A stretch of 8,420 nucleotides of DNA from an uncultured Eubacteriales bacterium (GTDB lineage: Bacteria; Bacillota; Clostridia; Oscillospirales; Acutalibacteraceae): contig ONXZ01000046.1 of the NCBI GenBank assembly GCA_900321905.1, positions 1 through 8,420 on the forward strand, given 5' to 3'. Below the pieces are notes generated by a model. The model was not told the origin of the DNA and did not search any database. It saw only the letters and a list, made by a program, of their open reading frames with translations. This document shows positions 1-5,700 of this stretch, one piece after another. Position numbers and translations under genes: made by a program. Positions within the stretch are counted from its first letter, which is position 1. Every line of letters starts with the position of its first letter.

Positions 1-12
1 AGGAGTAAAATT

Positions 13-717
13 ATGTCTGATTTCTTTTACAACCTCACAAGCGGCGACTACGCCCACGAACTCACCTTGCAGAACACTCTGCTCGTTCTCGGCTCTTCGC
101 TCGCAATCGGCTTTATAATAAGCCTCGTTTACCTTTTCACACACAAAAAAGAGGGTTACTCACAGGCGTTCTGTGTGGCGCTTGTACTTCTTGCACCGAT
201 TGTCGGTATGGTAATCTACGTTATCGGCAACAACATTGCAACTGCGTTTTCACTTGCAGGTGCGTTTGCGCTTGTACGTTTCCGTTCAGCTCCCGGCGAC
301 CCTAAGGATATTGCGTATGTTTTCCTCAGCGTCACTATGGGTCTTACCTGCGGCCTCGGCCATTGGATTTGGGCGGCGCTTGCGTGCGCTGTTATGTGCG
401 TAGCAATCCTAATTTTGCATTTTACAAACTACGCAGGCAAAAAGGGCAATTTCTACGACCTTAAAATCACAGTTCCTGAAACGCTCAATTACGTCGGAGC
501 GTTTGACGAAACACTTAAAAAGTATACGTCTTATTATAAAATGAAGCGCGTTAAAAGCGTTGATTTCGGCGCGTTGTTTGAGATTACATACACAGTTAAC
601 CTTAATGACAATTCACAAATGCGTGAATTCCTTGATGAAGTAAGGACTTTAAACGGCAACCTCAAGATAGTTCTTGCCGAGTCTGAATCAGGTGTTAAGA
701 GTTTCCATTTCCAATAA
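13..717 (+). CDS. DUF4956 family integral membrane protein
   Basis: This 234-residue protein of unknown biochemical role sits in the cytoplasmic membrane. Hydrophobic segments are visible at about residues 22-42, 52-71, 100-117 and 119-137. A soluble C-terminal domain follows (about 145-234) with an alternating beta/alpha pattern that could be ACT- or ferredoxin-like (inference). The DUF4956 hallmark is the conserved stretch at residues 80-98 with the core LVRFRSAPGDPKD, followed by a Gly-rich helix (GLTCGLGHW). The start is supported by AGGAG at 1-5, seven bases before the ATG. The gene ends with two in-frame stops (TAATAA, 715-720). The next gene starts 19 nt later, so the two are probably cotranscribed. 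Family members are often found beside VTC-type polyphosphate polymerase-like genes and CotH genes; the CotH gene is present here. Family assignment is confident, function is not known. Confidence 0.88.
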   Translation: MSDFFYNLTSGDYAHELTLQNTLLVLGSSLAIGFIISLVYLFTHKKEGYSQAFCVALVLLAPIVGMVIYVIGNNIATAFSLAGAFALVRFRSAPGDPKDIAYVFLSVTMGLTCGLGHWIWAALACAVMCVAILILHFTNYAGKKGNFYDLKITVPETLNYVGAFDETLKKYTSYYKMKRVKSVDFGALFEITYTVNLNDNSQMREFLDEVRTLNGNLKIVLAESESGVKSFHFQ

Positions 718-721
718 TAAC

Positions 722-728
722 AAGGGGG
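722..728 (+). promoter_or_regulatory. Ribosome binding site fixing the lipoprotein start
   Basis: AAGGGGG lies eight bases before the ATG at 737. It decides the start. A longer in-frame reading from ATG 674 would overlap the DUF4956 gene and put 21 polar residues before the lipoprotein signal, whereas starting at 737 gives a textbook Lys-then-hydrophobic signal sequence. Confidence 0.8.
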
Positions 729-736
729 CAATCCCT

Positions 737-2734
737 ATGAAGAATAAAAGCGTATTATCTGTCTTGACGCTGATTTTGTGCATTGCACTTGTGTTTTGTG
801 CCTGCACATCTAACGAGCAAACCTCTGTCGACGCAGGGGTTGTTACTCGTTTATTCGATGATGACGAGCAGGCTGCTCAGGCTGCCGGAATTACGGCGGA
901 AAACATATCTTTTTATGAAGTCACTGACGGCGACTACAAAATCAAAATTTCGCCTATCTACAACAAAGACGGCAAAAGCGTTGTCGCGGCATACATTGTC
1001 GCTGTTACCGATAAAACCAACAAAGCAATAGGTGCTGATAAATTCCCGATGCTTATGAACATTGTCAGTGCGTCGAGTGACAGTAGTCAGATTAAACTTC
1101 AAAAGGACAAAAACGGAAATTACATAAAAATAGAGTCCTACGCAGACTCTAAGGGTAATCTTATCGCGATTAAAGATGCGTCCGACTGGAACTCAAACAG
1201 CAAAACAGATGAATATATCAAATTGCGCGCAGTCACAAACAGCGAAGGCTCAACTCACTATCTGCTTACGTCAGAGACCGTTAATATTGTTAAAGAAAAG
1301 GGCAAAACCTATGCAGTTGAAAACGGTAAAAAAGTTGAGGTAAAGATTGTTGACGCAAAGAATACAAGCGTTAAAAACAATGTTGAGGAAAAGACTGCCA
1401 ACAAAAAGGAAAAAGAGCAGATAAAGAAAGAAAATACAACTAAAAAACCTTCTTCAAAATCAAACACGACCACAAAGCCTGCAAATCCAAACGACATGGG
1501 TGCAGACACTAACAGCAAAACTAAGTCATATATTCAGATTGTGCTGCTTAAAGACGGCATGGCAAAAACAGGCTCAAAAAATGTTGATTGCAAGCAGAAC
1601 GAAGTGACTATTAATAAAGGCGGCGACTACCTTATTGCATCAGAAGTCGGCACCTGGCACGGCGTTATTAAATGTCAGCTTAAAAATACGGAGGAAGCAG
1701 AACTCCGTTTCGAAGATGTAAACATCTCGTACAACCGAGGAAGTGTTATCCAGTTGATTGACTCAACTGAAAGCGGCGAACGTAGTTTCCTTGAAGCAGA
1801 GGCGTCGGAGGCGTCAAGCGTTGATGATACCCTTAACGACGCTATGGAAGAATATGCCGACAGAACGAGCGCACCTGACGTCAGTCTGACTTTTCCGTCA
1901 GGTACATCAAGCCATTTTGAAAGTTCTGCCAACGCATCAACGGGCGTTATTTATAACGAGTCAAAACTTGACATTAAGGGTAACGGCAAATTAACCGTTG
2001 CCGCAACAACAAACACTAATAATGCAATTTGTTCCTCAAAGGCGCTTACTTTTAAAAATGCAACTGTTAAACTTGAAACTGCTGCTTACGGCTCAACTTC
2101 AGGTATTGGCGGCGCTCGCGGAATATTCTCATACGGCAAGGTTAATATCGAGTCAGGCAATCTCACTATTCATTCAAACGGCGACGCTGTACGCTGCACA
2201 AGGTTTAACCAGGAGGGTGGTACGCTTAATGCAACTTCCTCCGCCTGCGACGGTATCGACAGCGAGAGTTCAATTAGTATCAGCGGCGGCGAGGCGAGAG
2301 TTTACGCAGTTCAGAAATCGTCGTATAAGGTGCGCCGTGTTAACCTGCAGGAACGTTACGATAACGGCGAGCGTGTTAATAAAAACGACCTTGTTCGTTC
2401 ATCTAAAGGCGACGGCTTCCACATCAGCGGCGGCAAGGTTATCGGCGAAAGTAAAAAGGTTTCCGACTACGGTATGACCCCTTCGCAGTACACTTTTGTC
2501 TGCCGTACTGTTAAGAAGACAAAGGGCAGTTCTGCCGAAACAAAAGCACCTGTTAAATGGGGAGTCAGCACCTTTGCGTCGTCTGATAATTCCTGCGTTA
2601 AGTTCCTTTATTCCTCGTCGGGCATCAGCAACAAGGATTATAAAGTTCAAATCAACAACAAAGAGCGCGAATATAAATGGACGTGGAACGGCAAACTCGG
2701 CGCTTGTTATGTTACATATTCAAATACAAATTAA
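737..2734 (+). CDS. Lipoprotein with Cthe_2159-like carbohydrate-binding beta-helix
   Basis: A 665-residue surface lipoprotein. Residues 1-22 form a signal peptide (MKNKS, then a hydrophobic core) ending at a lipobox-like FCAC, with Cys23 the probable lipidated residue. Residues about 28-205 are a soluble domain I do not recognise. Residues about 213-258 are a low-complexity linker rich in Lys, Glu, Thr and Asn, suited to crossing the cell wall. From about 262 a beta-rich domain begins, interrupted at about 352-378 by an acidic insert. It continues as a right-handed beta-helix to about 570, with short repeating strands and the motifs GDAVRC (from 482), CDGIDS (504) and KGDGFHISGG (557). These GDG/GDA and ISGG motifs are typical of the Cthe_2159 family, a beta-helix fold described in Clostridium thermocellum as binding cellulose and acidic polysaccharide. 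No catalytic residues are recognisable. Role inferred: glycan binding at the outer membrane face. The CotH gene follows after 31 nt. Confidence 0.82.
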   Translation: MKNKSVLSVLTLILCIALVFCACTSNEQTSVDAGVVTRLFDDDEQAAQAAGITAENISFYEVTDGDYKIKISPIYNKDGKSVVAAYIVAVTDKTNKAIGADKFPMLMNIVSASSDSSQIKLQKDKNGNYIKIESYADSKGNLIAIKDASDWNSNSKTDEYIKLRAVTNSEGSTHYLLTSETVNIVKEKGKTYAVENGKKVEVKIVDAKNTSVKNNVEEKTANKKEKEQIKKENTTKKPSSKSNTTTKPANPNDMGADTNSKTKSYIQIVLLKDGMAKTGSKNVDCKQNEVTINKGGDYLIASEVGTWHGVIKCQLKNTEEAELRFEDVNISYNRGSVIQLIDSTESGERSFLEAEASEASSVDDTLNDAMEEYADRTSAPDVSLTFPSGTSSHFESSANASTGVIYNESKLDIKGNGKLTVAATTNTNNAICSSKALTFKNATVKLETAAYGSTSGIGGARGIFSYGKVNIESGNLTIHSNGDAVRCTRFNQEGGTLNATSSACDGIDSESSISISGGEARVYAVQKSSYKVRRVNLQERYDNGERVNKNDLVRSSKGDGFHISGGKVIGESKKVSDYGMTPSQYTFVCRTVKKTKGSSAETKAPVKWGVSTFASSDNSCVKFLYSSSGISNKDYKVQINNKEREYKWTWNGKLGACYVTYSNTN

Positions 2735-2765
2735 TTGTTCACTTCATTTAAGAGGGTGAAATGTT

Positions 2766-5700
2766 ATGAAAAAAATCACAAAATCCGCACTGTCATTACT
2801 TCTGTCGCTCATACTTGTAGCGGGCGGCTTGTTTGCCGTGCCGTTTGTGGCGGAAGCGGTTGATAAACCTGTAGACCTTGAAGGTTCTTCAATTAACTTC
2901 TGGGCTGACCCTGAAAACAGAATAACTGCAGACGACCTCACTGCTTTCTCAAACGGAAGCAAGACGGCGATGGTTGGTGCAGTAGGCGCGTTCAAACGCA
3001 GTAACAGTTCGGATAAATACTATCTGTTTTTGCCTTCAAACGCAGATTGCAACAACCTTAAAGTCTGGTTTAATGCTGACATTTGCACCGTAAACAGTCT
3101 TGTCGTCCGCAGCGGAGAAACAACAAATGTGTTCAAAGATTGTGACGAGGGCGGCGTTATGCACGAATATACACTGCTCCTTGGCGGCACAACTTATAAT
3201 CTCAGCGTTATGAAGTCGGGCGACGTCGGCGCAGTTTATATCGACACCGATTCAGGCTCAATTTCAAAAATTACAAACAGTTCCGACCATTCAACTTATG
3301 AGGGCGGCACAATTATGGTTGTCAACGCCGACGGCACTATCGAGTACGACGGCACGCTTGAAAAAATGAGCGGCCGCGGCAACGGCACGTGGGGAACAAA
3401 TAATAAAAAGAACCCATACAATATAAAACTTGCAACATCTACTAAACTGCTTGGTATGCCTAAGGCTAAAAAGTGGTGCTTGCTCGCAAATGCCGGCGAC
3501 GGCACGCTTGTTAAAAACCAACTTACTTATGACTTTGCAGATTATATTGGCATTAAATACCAAACGCACTGCAAGCCTGTTGATTTGTATGTCAACCAGC
3601 AGTATTACGGTTCATATGACCTTTCTGAAAAGGCTGAAATTAAGTCAAACCGAGTTAATATAACAGACAACTACGAGAATCTTGAAATCGCTAACGGCAC
3701 GGTTGACGAGCAGACAGGCACGGTAACTCCAGCCGATATGGACTCACTCGGACTGTCTACACGCACTATTGATGCAAGCAACAGCACGGTTAATATCGCA
3801 TACCAGGTTGAAACATCATCAAACTATTTTGGTCACGCTGTAGGTGCAAGGCGATACAGTGCTTATGCCTCAACCTCACAGGGAAGCACTACTTACACAA
3901 ATATTAATGACCCTGACGACCTTACAGGCGGTTACATTTTTGAACTTGAAATCTCCCAGCGCTGGGCTAAGGAAAATGCGGGATTCAGCGCATATAACCG
4001 CCAGGGATGGACAGTAAAGAGTAATGATTACATCAGCCGTCATCAGGTTGATTACTGTTATAATCTGATGTACGCGCTGGGCAGCGCTGTGTATAACAAC
4101 GGCACAGTGCCGTCAGGCAGCACAACTACCAACTGTAATTCACTGGGCAACACTTCAGGCTTGCTTAATAACTACGGCGCAAAGAGCATTACCAATCCTG
4201 CTCCTGCTGAAGTATATCAGGGCAAAAAGTGGAGCGATATCCTTGACAGTCAGTCCGCAGTTAAGTTCTACTGGACGCAGGAGTTTTTTAAGAATATGGA
4301 CTCGTCAACATCTTCTACCTACTTCTACAAAGACGTTGACAGCAAAGACTCCAAACTCTATGCCGGACCTATGTGGGATATGGATAACTCGCTTGGTTAT
4401 GGTTCAAACGGCAGCAGATGGGGTTACAGTTACACTTCAACTGACGGCTGGTACACCAAAAATACGCGTATTTACCGTTGGAGGACGAGGGACAGCAACA
4501 CTTCATACAGCACTGACGCATATGCGCCGCTTTCTTTCTACGGCGCACTTGCCACTAACTGCACAGACTTTTGGCAGAGCGCGCAAAGCGAGTGGTTCCG
4601 AAAAATTTCACCTGCGGTTGACGTGCTTACTTCGTCTGATGATGACAGCAACTCCGTGCTGCACAATGTCGATTATTATGTTGACACGGTTGCTAAATCG
4701 GGCGCAATGGACGCTTACAAAATAAAAGGCGCTGAAAACGACAACGGTTACGATGTGTCGACTGTAAAGAGCGGGCTCAAAAATTGGATTTCTTCACGTC
4801 AGTCATGGATTAACTCGCAATTTAGCAAAGTTGCAATATCAGACACAAACATTTCTTCTATACCTGACCAGACTTTTGACGGCACACCGTCAGAGCCTGA
4901 AATTACAATATCATATAACGGCGCTGAACTCATTGAGGGCGAGGACTATACGGTAACTTACCGCAACAATACCGCCGTCGGCAACGGTTTTGCCGATATC
5001 ACCGGCAAGGGTATGTACACAGGCAGCATTTCAACATCTTTCAAAATTGTCAAAGGCAATCTTGACGGCACTGTAACAATTCCTGAAGCCGCATATTCAG
5101 GCGATACGCTCACCGCAACATACTTTAATGCAAACGGCTTTGAGGTCGAAAGCCACCTGAACTATCAGTGGTATAAAAACGGTACGGCAATAAGCGGCGC
5201 AAACGGTAAAACATACGAGATTACTGATTCTGACAAAGGCGCAAACATCACTGTAACCGTTACTGGCGACGGCACAAATCTTGGCTCGTCAGTAACGTCA
5301 GGCACCTGCGCTGTCAGAACAGGCGATAAGCCTGATAATTATACCGAAACTCTTGCAGAGTGGCTGTATGATTACTCCGTTAACCCTGACGACCTCACTA
5401 ATATCAGCACAGACGGCTACGCATACGCCGCAACTGACGGTCAGATGATGGACGGCGCTGAACTCACAGGCAGTGTTACTGCAACAACGCAGTCAAAAAT
5501 CAAGTGGTCAGACGACGTTTATTCAAACAGTACCAACGTGATTAACAAGGATTATTCACCAATTATGGGTACAGATAAGTCAGACGGAGTTGCCTGGGGC
5601 GAGTATCCGTTCTTTGAAACTACACTTTCAACAGTAGGATATGAAAATATCTCGTTCTCCGCTAAACTCGGCGGAACGAACAGGGGACCAAGCACCTGGA

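Noticed and set aside
674..736. Longer start for the lipoprotein at ATG 674
   Set aside because: It overlaps the DUF4956 gene by 44 bases, has no good ribosome binding site and would bury the signal peptide; ATG 737 follows AAGGGGG at correct spacing.
2735..2765. Promoter or terminator between the lipoprotein and CotH genes
   Set aside because: The 31-base gap contains only the ribosome binding site; no hairpin and no room for a full promoter.
2761..2769. Two-codon mini-ORF ATG TTA TGA overlapping the CotH start
   Set aside because: It could give translational coupling, but such short frames arise often by chance and nothing else supports it.
4243..4725. 160-residue open frame in another + frame inside the CotH domain
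   Set aside because: It overlaps conserved CotH motifs in the true frame, and its protein is Leu/Thr/Arg-biased without family similarity.
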